64,000 bases of DNA, taken from the NCBI RefSeq assembly GCF_018882365.1, contig NZ_JACVOP010000003.1, positions 62,001 to 126,000 on the forward strand. Direction: 5' to 3'. A model generated the notes under the pieces. The model had not been told where the DNA came from and did not search any database. It worked only from the letters and a program-made list of their open reading frames with translations. Source of the stretch: Polynucleobacter sp. 71A-WALBACH. Lineage in GTDB: Bacteria; Pseudomonadota; Gammaproteobacteria; Burkholderiales; Burkholderiaceae. This document shows positions 56,255 to 64,000 of the stretch, piece by piece. A program made the position numbers and the translations under genes. Positions within the stretch are counted from its first letter, which is position 1. Each line of letters begins with the position of its first letter.

Positions 56255-57400
56255 TTAGTCTTCAAATACCTGCTGGTATTGGGAAAGCAATGCCTCAAGC
56301 TGAATGCGGGAAGCCAGGGGGTGGTTTTCATGGCGTCGCGCCTGTATTAGGGACTTCCAGAAGCGCAACAGTTTAGGTAGACGTACTTGTTGGGCAAGGG
56401 CCTTAAAGCTAGCCTCATGCTTGGGGTAATACCGAGGTGAGCCGCTTTGAGCGGAGCTTTGAAGGTCAGACACCCAGCGCTGCATGGTGGCTAATAGCAC
56501 TGAATAGCGCGCTTTTTGAATCTTATCAGCGGCATCTAGCCAATTAATTCGGGCACCCTGTGACATGGCCTGCAATAGATATCGGGATGCTTGAATCGCA
56601 ATAGTGAGCTCATCTTTTTCATCTTTATTGTGACGAGCGATTAAGGAGTCCAGAACTGCATAGGGCGCCCCGCCCTGCTCGTCATAAATTGACTCAATAT
56701 CAGGATCACTAATTTTTAAGCCGGGGACTTGATTAAGCTGATTACGCAACCAATTCAATCCACTCATTCGATCCGGTCTTGGCGCAGATACAAGACGGCA
56801 ACGTGATCGAATCGTTGGCAAGACTCGATCAAGGCGATCTGCAAGCAAAATAAATATCGTATTTTTCGGCGGCTCTTCTAGAGACTTCAGTAGAGTATTT
56901 GCAGAATCCGCTCTCAACATCTCTAACGGATAAACCAGAATAACCCGATTGCCACCGCGATGAGATCCAATGGAAAGCCCTTCAATTGCACTACGGGCAT
57001 CTTCAATAGAAATACTTTTCTTCTCTTTTTTTTCAGGCGCATCACCCTCGCTATCGACTTGGCTTGCCTTCGATTTTTTAGGTGCTTCAGCATCAGAATC
57101 AAAGTCACCATGAGGCAAAAGCTTGCGATGCGTTTCAGGAACAAGCGCAATAAAGTCAGGGTGGTTACCTGAATCAAACCACCTGCAGGCCTCACATTGA
57201 TTGCAAGGTTTTGTTCCAGCTGATGTCTCACACAGTAGTGCTTTAGCCAACTCAATGGAAAACTCAAATTTACCAACGCCCGATTGCCCATGAATGAGAA
57301 CGGCGTTAGGAAATGCAGTTAAATTAATACCATCCCAGATGGGCTCTAGCCAGGGAGCTATTTTCTTAACAGGCTCATGTGAAAACATCAGATCACTCAT
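56255..57400 (-). CDS. holB: DNA polymerase III delta' subunit
   Basis: Clamp-loader subunit of the replicase. The 381 residues begin with the delta' N-terminal AAA-like domain. The P-loop appears as GQSGVGKFEFSIELAKALLC, with Phe replacing the usual Ser/Thr after Lys, so ATP is probably not hydrolysed, as for E. coli delta'. The zinc module is CETSAGTKPCNQCEACRWF, and SIEDARSAIEGLSIGSHRGG and LLKSLEEPPKNTIFIL follow. A low-complexity charged insert (residues about 90-120, KKSKASQVDSEGDAPEKKEK) is unusual. The stop of tmk is adjacent to the start. Confidence 0.94.
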   Translation of the reverse strand: MSDLMFSHEPVKKIAPWLEPIWDGINLTAFPNAVLIHGQSGVGKFEFSIELAKALLCETSAGTKPCNQCEACRWFDSGNHPDFIALVPETHRKLLPHGDFDSDAEAPKKSKASQVDSEGDAPEKKEKKSISIEDARSAIEGLSIGSHRGGNRVILVYPLEMLRADSANTLLKSLEEPPKNTIFILLADRLDRVLPTIRSRCRLVSAPRPDRMSGLNWLRNQLNQVPGLKISDPDIESIYDEQGGAPYAVLDSLIARHNKDEKDELTIAIQASRYLLQAMSQGARINWLDAADKIQKARYSVLLATMQRWVSDLQSSAQSGSPRYYPKHEASFKALAQQVRLPKLLRFWKSLIQARRHENHPLASRIQLEALLSQYQQVFED

Positions 57401-58039
57401 TTACAGCTTGATCTCCAAGGACTCGAGATCTTTCCAAATCTCTTCCGGCGTTCGGGTGGCGTCTACTAGATAAAAGCGATTTGGATCCGCTTTTGCCCTA
57501 CGCAAATATTCTTGGCGAACTTTTTCAAAGAAATCTAAATCCATCTTCTCAAACTTATCTGGTGATCTCACCTTGGATCTTCTGGCTTCAGCAACCGAGC
57601 CAGGTAAGTCAAAGAGAAAAGTCAGATTGGGTTGGAGTAAGGAGCCGTCTGGACGACCCTGCACCCAGCGCTCTAAATCATTTAACTTCTCAAGACTTAA
57701 ACCTCGGCCGCCCCCCTGATAAGCAAAGCTAGCATCCGTAAAGCGATCAGAGATCACGATTTTTCCAGCTTTTAAAGCTGGCTCTATGACTTGTGCGATA
57801 TGTTCACGACGAGCGGCAAACATCAGTAATGCTTCAGTTTCTAGATTCATCGGGGAATCAAGCAACAAGGCTCGTAGTTGCTCGCCTAACTGAGTGCCGC
57901 CTGGCTCTCTAGTCATCACAACTTGGCGTTCTGGATAACGCTCTTTCAATAACTTACTAAAGGATTCAATATGCGTACTTTTACCTGCACCATCGATGCC
58001 CTCAAAACTAATGAAATAACCTGGAAGCTGAGTTGTCAT
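57401..58039 (-). CDS. tmk: Thymidylate kinase
   Basis: Phosphorylates dTMP to dTDP. The 212-residue P-loop kinase has Walker [14 protein letters not shown], the DRX-type [13 protein letters not shown], and [18 protein letters not shown]. The LID region follows with [19 protein letters not shown]. It is encoded 1 bp from holB and 5 bp from mltG, in the order mltG-tmk-holB-tatD that is widespread in bacteria. No promoter of its own is apparent. Confidence 0.97.
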   Translation of the reverse strand: MTTQLPGYFISFEGIDGAGKSTHIESFSKLLKERYPERQVVMTREPGGTQLGEQLRALLLDSPMNLETEALLMFAARREHIAQVIEPALKAGKIVISDRFTDASFAYQGGGRGLSLEKLNDLERWVQGRPDGSLLQPNLTFLFDLPGSVAEARRSKVRSPDKFEKMDLDFFEKVRQEYLRRAKADPNRFYLVDATRTPEEIWKDLESLEIKL

Positions 58040-58044
58040 AACAA

Positions 58045-59121
58045 TTACAGTGAGTTCGATTTATTGGGAGTATTGCGTTTGCGTTGAAACTGATCAACAG
58101 CATTTTCATGCTCTTTTAATGTTTTGGAAAAATGGCTACCGCCATCACCACGAGCCACAAAATAAATTGCCTCACTATTTGCTGGATGAATCACCGCCTG
58201 TAAGGATTCCTTACTCGGCATAGCGATTGGCGTTGGTGGCAAACCTTTGTGCATATAAGTATTGTAGGGACTGTCTTTACGTAAATCTGTTTTTCGGAGA
58301 TTACCGTCAAAATTAGGGCCAATACCGTAAATCACCGTTGGATCTGTCTGTAATGGCATATTGATCTTGAGGCGATTGACAAAGACTGCGGCAACAAGGG
58401 ATCGGTCACTAGAGCGCCCCGTCTCCTTTTCGACTATTGAGCCCAATACAAGAAGATCGTAAGGGGTTTTTAAAGGCGATACGGCCTCTTTTTGCTCCCA
58501 GGCCGCTGTAAGTTGCTTTTGCATGGCTTGCGACGCTCTTCGATAGATGGAAATATCGGAGTCATCTGGATCGAAGATATAGGTATCCGGATAGAAAAGC
58601 CCCTCCAAACCAGGATAAGAAAGGCCAATAGCCTGCAACAACTCCTTAGAGCCCATCCCTTTAGTCTGATGAATCAGGGCTGGGTGATTGTCAATCAAGC
58701 TCCTGAGTTGCCATATGGTCATGCCTGGAATGATGGCTACACTCTCGCGAATCCGATCGCCACGAGCTATTTGTAGCAAGATATTTCCTAAGCTGGCACG
58801 AGGCGACAAAAGATAGGTGCCCGGCTTTAGCTTTGAGCCTACAAAAAGTGCTCTTGCTGCAACCTGAAAGGTCAGTATATTGACCGACACACCCTGCTCT
58901 GCTAGCTGACCTGAAATGGCTGATAGGCCGGATTGAGGAGCAATCTTCACTTTGTATGAGGCGGCTTCTGCCATATTGGAGGCAGCGGGCACCACGGGCC
59001 ATAAAAAGATGGCGCCATATAAAAATACTAGAAAGGCAAACAGGTAGAGCGCATAGGATTTCCATGACCTATTATTTGAATGCTTTATAAAAAGAGTTCT
59101 TCTCTGAAATTTTCTGCTCAT
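58045..59121 (-). CDS. mltG: Endolytic murein transglycosylase MltG
   Basis: Inner-membrane lytic transglycosylase that ends growing glycan strands. A basic N-terminus ([20 protein letters not shown]) is followed by a membrane span ([21 protein letters not shown]), a LysM-like region, and the YceG catalytic domain with the catalytic Glu in [17 protein letters not shown] and [11 protein letters not shown], and the family end [21 protein letters not shown] 59121 is preferred. It gives 358 residues, and TATCAT lies exactly 6 nt upstream. An ATG at 59142 overlaps the divergent ygfZ start codon, and 59250 would run into ygfZ. Confidence 0.92.
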   Translation of the reverse strand: MSRKFQRRTLFIKHSNNRSWKSYALYLFAFLVFLYGAIFLWPVVPAASNMAEAASYKVKIAPQSGLSAISGQLAEQGVSVNILTFQVAARALFVGSKLKPGTYLLSPRASLGNILLQIARGDRIRESVAIIPGMTIWQLRSLIDNHPALIHQTKGMGSKELLQAIGLSYPGLEGLFYPDTYIFDPDDSDISIYRRASQAMQKQLTAAWEQKEAVSPLKTPYDLLVLGSIVEKETGRSSDRSLVAAVFVNRLKINMPLQTDPTVIYGIGPNFDGNLRKTDLRKDSPYNTYMHKGLPPTPIAMPSKESLQAVIHPANSEAIYFVARGDGGSHFSKTLKEHENAVDQFQRKRNTPNKSNSL

Positions 59122-59140
59122 AGAGCTATGATAAAAGCTC
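59122..59140. promoter_or_regulatory. 19-bp divergent promoter mltG / ygfZ with one symmetric -10 element
   Basis: TATGATA at 59127-59133 reads TATGAT on the plus strand (8 nt before the ygfZ ATG) and TATCAT on the minus strand (6 nt before the mltG ATG). A single symmetric -10 of this TANNNTA kind is known to allow divergent transcription in bacteria. A plus-strand CTGAAA at 59104-59109 could be the ygfZ -35 (17-nt spacing). Confidence 0.55.
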
Positions 59141-60148
59141 ATGACCCCAAGACCAGAAAACAAGCAAATGCCCTCCACCAGCCTGACCCACGGATTTACC
59201 CCACTAAACGATTGGGGTTTGATCCTAGTTGAAGGGCCTGATGCCGCCACCCTTCTTCAAAGTCAATTAAGTAACTCTGTGCTTGGTCTCAAGCGAACCC
59301 CATTGGGTGGTATTGCACAGGGATCGGATTCGGTTAGATTGGTTGGTTATTGCAACCCTAAAGGTCGTCTTTTGGCGAGCGCATGGATTGGCTTATTTCC
59401 AGAATCTATTGATGCAGAAGATCGATTTGCCCTATTTATCTCCAAAGATATCGCTGCCAGCACTGCTAAACGCCTCTCGATGTACGTGCTGCGCTCAAAA
59501 GTAAAAGTGCTAGATGCCTCAAGCGAATGGGAAGTTTTTGGCAGCTATCAAACTGAGGAAGATGAAGAATCCATCACTCAACACCAAGGCACTATCTCAT
59601 TGCGTATGCCGGATGTGCTCACCGAGAATCAATCCTTTAAACGTACCCTCATCGCGCAAAAGAAGTCGGAGATAAGTCAATCATCGATTGATGAGTCTGC
59701 ACTCAAGCAGTGGAATTCTTTAGAGGTATTCAGTGCAATTCCTAGAATTGTTCTAGCCACACAAGAGCAATTTGTTCCGCAGATGATTAATTTTGAGTCT
59801 GTAGCGGGCGTCGATTTCAAAAAAGGTTGCTATCCGGGCCAAGAAATAGTTGCCCGGAGCCAATATCGCGGTGCGGTAAAGCGTAGGCTACAACTAGCAC
59901 ACTCCAGTTCAAGTGCATCCGCCTTAGAGCTTGCTAAACCTGGCGTGGAGCTGTTTCAACCGGGCGATGCTGACCAGCCATGCGGTCTGGTAGTGCTTGC
60001 AGCTATTAATCCAGAACATACAGATCGCATTGATCTTCAGATTGAGTGCAAGTTAGATGCGCTTGAGGCTGGAGAAATTCATTTAGGCACGAGTGATGGC
60101 CCTGTGTTAAAAATAGATCTACTGCCCTACCCTTTGTTAGAAATTTAA
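59141..60148 (+). CDS. ygfZ: Folate-binding protein YgfZ (tRNA-modifying/Fe-S assembly factor)
   Basis: Tetrahydrofolate-binding protein that supports assembly or repair of some iron-sulfur enzymes such as MiaB. The family motif KGCYPGQE lies in GVDFKKGCYPGQEIVARSQY with the conserved Cys. VEGPDAATLLQSQLSNSV at the N-terminus is the GcvT-like folate-binding start. The 335 residues are normal. The ATG at 59141 could instead be 59168 (MPSTSLTHGFTPLND). The predicted transcription start at about 59140 would make 59141 leaderless. Confidence 0.92.
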   Translation: MTPRPENKQMPSTSLTHGFTPLNDWGLILVEGPDAATLLQSQLSNSVLGLKRTPLGGIAQGSDSVRLVGYCNPKGRLLASAWIGLFPESIDAEDRFALFISKDIAASTAKRLSMYVLRSKVKVLDASSEWEVFGSYQTEEDEESITQHQGTISLRMPDVLTENQSFKRTLIAQKKSEISQSSIDESALKQWNSLEVFSAIPRIVLATQEQFVPQMINFESVAGVDFKKGCYPGQEIVARSQYRGAVKRRLQLAHSSSSASALELAKPGVELFQPGDADQPCGLVVLAAINPEHTDRIDLQIECKLDALEAGEIHLGTSDGPVLKIDLLPYPLLEI

Positions 60149-60175
60149 TTTCACTATCGTTTCATTCATTTTCTT

Positions 60176-61033
60176 ATGTGCCTAATTCTCTTCGCATGGA
60201 AGTCACATCCAGACTACCCTTTGGTAGTTGCGGCGAATCGAGACGAATTTTATGAGCGAGATACTGATCCCATGGGATGGTGGCCAGAACACCCTCATCT
60301 ATTAGCCGGAAAAGACCGGGCAGATGTGTTGGGCAGTCCAGGAACTTGGCTTGGTTTTACCAAGACAGGTCGCTTTTCTGCATTGACGAATGTCAGGGCA
60401 CCAAGTGAAAAGAATCCCGATGCGCGAACTCGTGGTGAACTGAGCCTGCGTTACCTTACGGGTAATCAAAAGCCGCATGATTACATTCAGGAAAATGCTA
60501 AACGGTTTGAGCAATACAACGGCTTTAATTTGCTAATGGCAGATCTTAGCGATCCAGAGAATGCCGAAATGCACTGGGTCAGCAATCGCCTCATGATGGG
60601 ACAAAATATTCGCCCAAGAAAAATATTTCCGGAGCAAGCATTGAGTCCCGGAGTGTATGGCTTATCAAACGCAATGCTTGACACCCCATGGCCTAAAGTC
60701 AATCATCGGGTAGCCGCGTTTGCTCAAACATTGGCGATGGATAGTGGCCAACTTAAAAACTCAGATCACTATTTGCGCGTTTTGGCTGATGCCCATGAAG
60801 CAAGCCCTCAGGAGCTACCCAGTACAGGCGTTAATCCAGATTGGGAAAAAGCCTTATCTGCCGCATTTATTAAGACACCTTCTTATGGAACGCGATCAAG
60901 TACGATTTTGCGTGTTCGAAAAGACGGACAGTTTGAGATGGTGGAAAGACGATTTGATGCAAACGGCACCGTAGGCCATGATGTAGTCACTGGAGAACTG
61001 AGCGCCGCCCCTGGATCAAATCTCTCGGTTTAA
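60176..61033 (+). CDS. NRDE-family (TANGO2-like) protein
   Basis: A 285-residue protein with the start MCLILFAWKSHPDYPLVVAANRDEFYERDT, where NRDE gives the family its name (Cys2 and NRDEF conserved). Further features are LLAGKDRADVLGSPGTWLGFTKTGRFSALTNVR, SRGELSLRYL-type and YGLSNAMLDTPWPKVN. Human TANGO2 is linked with metabolism and heme/Golgi defects, and bacterial members have no assigned function. It may be co-transcribed with ygfZ 27 bp upstream. It ends 22 bp before the convergent thioesterase. Confidence 0.88.
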   Translation: MCLILFAWKSHPDYPLVVAANRDEFYERDTDPMGWWPEHPHLLAGKDRADVLGSPGTWLGFTKTGRFSALTNVRAPSEKNPDARTRGELSLRYLTGNQKPHDYIQENAKRFEQYNGFNLLMADLSDPENAEMHWVSNRLMMGQNIRPRKIFPEQALSPGVYGLSNAMLDTPWPKVNHRVAAFAQTLAMDSGQLKNSDHYLRVLADAHEASPQELPSTGVNPDWEKALSAAFIKTPSYGTRSSTILRVRKDGQFEMVERRFDANGTVGHDVVTGELSAAPGSNLSV

Positions 61034-61055
61034 GGACTCGGTACACGGTAAAGCA

Positions 61056-61538
61056 TTACTTCTGACGCGAGTCCTCGTTCACCACTCGTTCACCATTCGC
61101 ATCTTTGGTAGCCAGCCTCTTTAGAAACTGGAACGTGCCTGTCGCCATACAGCAGATCTCACCTTGATCGTTGTATAGCTTGGCCTCACAAAAGGCCATC
61201 GTGGCTGTGCGACGCACTGTATCGGCCTTTACGCGCAAGATACCGTTTGCAGCCTGCATAAAGTTGTTTTTCATCTCAACGGTGACAACGCTACGATCGC
61301 CAGGATCTCCAGAGCGAGCAGCAACTGCCATAGCAACATCCATTAGGGTGAGCAAGACTCCACCATGAGCTACATTCCAAGTATTCGTATGCTCGGGCTT
61401 GAGGGCCAGGAGTATTTCACCTTTACCCATTTCAGCGCTGATGCATCGCACGCCCAGTAGTTTCAAAAATGGGACATTGAGTTCCTCGCCCAGATTGGCA
61501 AGCTGAGTTGCCGCATTCAGTTGTACTTTATTTGTCAT
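61056..61538 (-). CDS. PaaI-family hotdog thioesterase
   Basis: A 160-residue hotdog-fold protein. The active-site segment NVAHGGVLLTLMDVAMAVAA has the HGG and the downstream Asp typical of PaaI/YbgC-like acyl-CoA thioesterases. VVTVEMKNNFMQAANG and the C-terminal CMATGTFQFLKR complete the fold. The substrate is unknown. TAAAAT lies exactly 6 nt before ATG on the minus strand (plus 61545-61550), with no Shine-Dalgarno, suggesting a leaderless message. Confidence 0.85.
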   Translation of the reverse strand: MTNKVQLNAATQLANLGEELNVPFLKLLGVRCISAEMGKGEILLALKPEHTNTWNVAHGGVLLTLMDVAMAVAARSGDPGDRSVVTVEMKNNFMQAANGILRVKADTVRRTATMAFCEAKLYNDQGEICCMATGTFQFLKRLATKDANGERVVNEDSRQK

Positions 61539-61580
61539 AGGGGCATTTTAGATGCTTCTGCGACGGTTGTGAATTACCCA

Positions 61581-61586
61581 TAGAAT
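61581..61586 (+). promoter_or_regulatory. selO -10 box adjacent to the start codon
   Basis: TAGAAT is followed by 6 nt (ACAAAT) and the selO ATG at 61593. No Shine-Dalgarno is present. It shares a 54-bp gap with the thioesterase, whose minus-strand TAAAAT is at 61545-61550. Confidence 0.5.
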
Positions 61587-61592
61587 ACAAAT

Positions 61593-63059
61593 ATGCCTTT
61601 TACCCTTCGCGGCGACGATGTCTGCCAGATTACCCAACCCTCCCCGATACCGAATCCTTATTGGGTTGCATTTTCAGCTTCTGCAGCCGAACTAATCAAG
61701 CTAGAGACGGGACGCGACGGTCTTCCTATTGAGGCTTCTTGGCTAGAGGTATTGGCCGGCAACCAATTGGATGCAGGTCAAACCAAATTTTCAGACCCTA
61801 TTGCAACGGTCTACAGCGGGCATCAGTTTGGAGTGTGGGCAGGTCAATTGGGCGATGGTCGCGCCATTCTGCTGGGCGATATCAATGGATTGGAGCTTCA
61901 ATTAAAGGGGGCTGGTAGAACGCAATACTCCAGAATGGGTGATGGTAGAGCAGTCTTAAGGTCATCTATACGTGAGTTTCTGTGTAGCGAAGCAATGCAT
62001 GCACTAGGAATACCCACGAGCCGCGCACTTGCAGTAGTGGGATCAAAACAAGCGGTTAGACGAGAAACTATGGAAACGGCAGCCGTGTGTTCTCGAATTG
62101 CTCCAAGCTTTATTCGCATCGGTCATTTCGAACATTTTGCGTCACTACAGAATGTTGTTCGCCTAAAAGAATTGGCAGACCTACTAATTTCCGAGTTCTA
62201 TCCAGAGTGCAGCCCTGGAAAAGATCCCTATTTAAATTTATTCAAAGAAATTAGTACGCGCAATGCCAAATTAGTTGCCCAGTGGCAATCGGTGGGATTT
62301 TGTCATGGCGTTTTAAATAGCGATAACATCAGCGCTCTAGGGCTCACTATTGACTATGGCCCTTTTGGATTTCTAGATCATTTTGAAATCGACCATATCT
62401 GCAATCACAGTGATCATGGCGGTCGTTATGCTTATCAACGCCAGCCACAAGTGATGCATTGGAACATGGCCTGCCTCGCTAGTGCAATGCTACCGCTACT
62501 CGAACTTGAATATTCCTCAGAGGAATCACAGGCACTCTTACGCTCCGCTTTGGAGGACTTTTCTGTTATCTACGCGAGAGAGTGGCAACAGTTATTTCGC
62601 CGAAAGTTAGGTTTACAGTCGCAGCAGGATGGCGATGTTGCCTTAATTGAACGCCTGCTGCAGGCAATGCATGATTCTCAGGTGGACTTCACTAGCTTCT
62701 TTCGTGGCCTTGGTGATCTTAAGAAAGATTCCATGCCAACAGAAATCATGCAAAGAAATGATTTTATTGATCGTCCAAATATTGAGAAATGGTTTGCCGA
62801 CTACCTAGTGAGACTTCAATCTGAGACCATCAGTGATGGCGCTAGAAAAGCACTGATGAACCAGATTAACCCCAAGTACATTCTCAGAAATCATTTAGCT
62901 CAGGATGCGATAGAAAAAGCCCAGCAAGATGATTTTTCCGAAATCCAAAAATTGCAGCAAATACTGAGTCAGCCTTTTGATGAGCAGGAAGACTTTGATC
63001 ATTACTCAAAGCCACCGCCCATTGATATGCAACGCGTTTCAGTTAGTTGCTCCTCATAA
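61593..63059 (+). CDS. selO: Protein adenylyltransferase SelO (YdiU)
   Basis: Pseudokinase-fold enzyme that transfers AMP to Ser, Thr or Tyr of proteins and is linked with oxidative stress. The N-terminal YSGHQFGVWAGQLGDGRAIL and GLELQLKGAGRTQYSRMGDG carry the nucleotide-binding Lys and Arg. The catalytic region has FCHGVLNSDNISALGLTIDYGPFGFLD with Asn and Asp of the Mg site. The 488 residues match bacterial SelO. The C-terminus ends SVSCSS, with Cys at the antepenultimate position where vertebrate SELENOO has selenocysteine. msrB follows 18 bp downstream, and both are redox-related. Confidence 0.96.
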   Translation: MPFTLRGDDVCQITQPSPIPNPYWVAFSASAAELIKLETGRDGLPIEASWLEVLAGNQLDAGQTKFSDPIATVYSGHQFGVWAGQLGDGRAILLGDINGLELQLKGAGRTQYSRMGDGRAVLRSSIREFLCSEAMHALGIPTSRALAVVGSKQAVRRETMETAAVCSRIAPSFIRIGHFEHFASLQNVVRLKELADLLISEFYPECSPGKDPYLNLFKEISTRNAKLVAQWQSVGFCHGVLNSDNISALGLTIDYGPFGFLDHFEIDHICNHSDHGGRYAYQRQPQVMHWNMACLASAMLPLLELEYSSEESQALLRSALEDFSVIYAREWQQLFRRKLGLQSQQDGDVALIERLLQAMHDSQVDFTSFFRGLGDLKKDSMPTEIMQRNDFIDRPNIEKWFADYLVRLQSETISDGARKALMNQINPKYILRNHLAQDAIEKAQQDDFSEIQKLQQILSQPFDEQEDFDHYSKPPPIDMQRVSVSCSS

Positions 63060-63077
63060 CCACAGACCCTTACTGCC

Positions 63078-63491
63078 ATGACTAAAAAAACAGATCAAGA
63101 ATATAAAAACTCACTCAACGATATTCAATACCGAGTGACGCGTGAGGCTGCGACCGAGAGACCTTTTACTGGAGAGTACTGGGACCATTGGGCGAATGGT
63201 CAATATCGTTGTGTCTGCTGCGACACCCCCTTATTTAATTCTTCCACAAAGTTTGATGCTGGTTGTGGCTGGCCTAGCTATAACGCGGCAGATAAGGATG
63301 CGGCAATTACTGAAATTCGAGATGCCTCACATGGGATGATTCGCACCGAAGTGCGCTGCACTAAATGCGATGCACATTTAGGGCACGTATTTGATGATGG
63401 GCCGCAACCCACGGGGCTAAGGTACTGCATCAACTCCGCATCTTTGAAATTTGAACCGTCTGAAAATGCCGCTCCTAATAAAACAGAATAA
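63078..63491 (+). CDS. msrB: Peptide-methionine (R)-S-oxide reductase MsrB
   Basis: Reduces methionine-R-sulfoxide in proteins. The 137-residue protein has the structural zinc cysteines in [11 protein letters not shown] and [17 protein letters not shown], the substrate motif [11 protein letters not shown], and the catalytic Cys in [13 protein letters not shown]. The start ATG is 18 bp after selO, and co-transcription is likely. The gene ends 26 bp before yciB, which has its own -10-like box. Confidence 0.97.
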   Translation: MTKKTDQEYKNSLNDIQYRVTREAATERPFTGEYWDHWANGQYRCVCCDTPLFNSSTKFDAGCGWPSYNAADKDAAITEIRDASHGMIRTEVRCTKCDAHLGHVFDDGPQPTGLRYCINSASLKFEPSENAAPNKTE

Positions 63492-63505
63492 TTCTTAAAT
63501 AGCTG

Positions 63506-63511
63506 GATAAT
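63506..63511 (+). promoter_or_regulatory. yciB -10 box adjacent to the start codon
   Basis: GATAAT is followed by 6 nt (CAACGC) and the yciB ATG. There is no ribosome binding site between them. It suggests an independent, leaderless yciB transcript. Confidence 0.4.
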
Positions 63512-63517
63512 CAACGC

Positions 63518-64000
63518 ATGAAATTTCTCTTCGACCTCTTTCCCATCATCCTCTTTTTTATCGCCTTTAAATTTGGCGATATTTATACCGCAACCATCGT
63601 AGCCATGGTTGCCACTATCGGACAGATCTTATGGGTCTATTACCGACATCGCAAGATCGATGCAATGCAATGGGTTAGCCTTGTAATGATTCTGGTCTTT
63701 GGTAGCCTCACTATTTTCTTGCACGATAAAACATTTATTCAGCTCAAGCCAACTGCTCTTTACTGGTTGTTTTCAGGCGCTCTATTTATCAGCGCCCAAT
63801 TCTTCCAAAAGAATTGGATTCAAGTATTAATGGGCAAGCAAATCACCCTGAAAGAGCACAGCTCTAAATCTGTTTGGCATCAAGTAAATATGGCTTGGGC
63901 GTTATTCTTTTTCTTTATGGGGGCTCTCAACCTCTACATTGCCTTTGAGTTCTCAGAAGAAACATGGGTTAACTTCAAGCTATTTGGCAGCACAGGATTG
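63518..64000 (+). CDS. yciB: Inner membrane-spanning protein YciB (septation protein A), 3' end outside the window
   Basis: The visible 161 codons encode a five-span membrane protein of the YciB/IspZ family. It begins [20 protein letters not shown] and has [53 protein letters not shown] and MGKQITL. YciB links envelope synthesis and septation in E. coli, and the older name IspZ reflects intracellular septation defects in Shigella. About 20 residues are expected to be missing at the right edge. The order msrB-yciB is common in betaproteobacteria. Confidence 0.93.
   Translation, partial: MKFLFDLFPIILFFIAFKFGDIYTATIVAMVATIGQILWVYYRHRKIDAMQWVSLVMILVFGSLTIFLHDKTFIQLKPTALYWLFSGALFISAQFFQKNWIQVLMGKQITLKEHSSKSVWHQVNMAWALFFFFMGALNLYIAFEFSEETWVNFKLFGSTGL

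Noticed and set aside
61034..61074. GGACTCG/CGAGTCC stem between the NRDE and PaaI genes
   Set aside because: The 27-nt loop and missing T tract make it a poor terminator. It could be chance.

Overview
The window is a compact, almost fully coding stretch of a betaproteobacterial chromosome. Gene content and order point to Burkholderiaceae, most likely a Polynucleobacter-like genome: bamD facing rluD-pgeF-phaCBR, tig-clpP-clpX-lon, pyrG-kdsA-eno-ftsB, and ygfZ facing mltG-tmk-holB-tatD. This assignment is inferred from synteny and protein similarity recalled from memory, not from a database search. I see no rRNA, CRISPR array, insertion sequence, prophage or plasmid gene, and no gene-free stretch longer than about 300 bases. 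The longest gap is about 240 bases, upstream of acnB.

Layout. 1-5.4 kb: end of propionyl-CoA carboxylase (pccB, pccA), a methylmalonyl-CoA-epimerase-like VOC protein, then tsaB-rimI and a small gene that looks like a divergent holD (DNA polymerase III psi). 5.4-10.6 kb: lplT facing alr, then bamD facing rluD-pgeF. 10.7-16.4 kb: polyhydroxyalkanoate genes phaC-phaB-phaR and phaA, with rimO inserted between phaR and phaA. 16.5-22.2 kb: serB-mfd facing ispD-ispF. 22.3-30.2 kb: protein-quality-control block, tRNA-Leu, tig, clpP, clpX, lon, tRNA-Val and a ppiD without a recognisable parvulin domain. 30.2-36.4 kb: tesA facing ybbA, purL, a spermidine-synthase-like protein. 36.5-44.1 kb: acnB, a DUF2147 protein, pyrG-kdsA-eno-ftsB. 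44.1-47 kb: hslO facing gltX and a tRNA-Ala-Glu-Asp operon. 47-54.7 kb: the least conserved part, with a MipA-like protein, an alpha/beta hydrolase, a truncated DUF4118 membrane protein, an M48 lipoprotein protease, a duplicated-module periplasmic protein, hyi-glxR, yqiA, a DUF3108 protein and a K+ channel. 54.7-64 kb: ankyrin protein-tatD-holB-tmk-mltG facing ygfZ, a NRDE protein, a hotdog thioesterase, selO-msrB and the start of yciB.

Most genes are housekeeping. No new multigene defence or metabolic system is visible. The most interesting signals are in expression architecture. (1) Many transcription-unit starts carry a -10-like hexamer 5-8 nt before the start codon and lack a convincing Shine-Dalgarno, which predicts widespread leaderless mRNAs. 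(2) Four divergent gene pairs are separated by only 19-32 bp, with two back-to-back -10 boxes in the gap. (3) At least two convergent pairs (phaA/serB, ppiD/tesA) have an intrinsic terminator for one gene inside the 3' coding end of the other. Protein-level surprises are the holD-like gene, the parvulin-less PpiD, a sensor-kinase-like membrane domain without its kinase, and a periplasmic protein built from two copies of one module.
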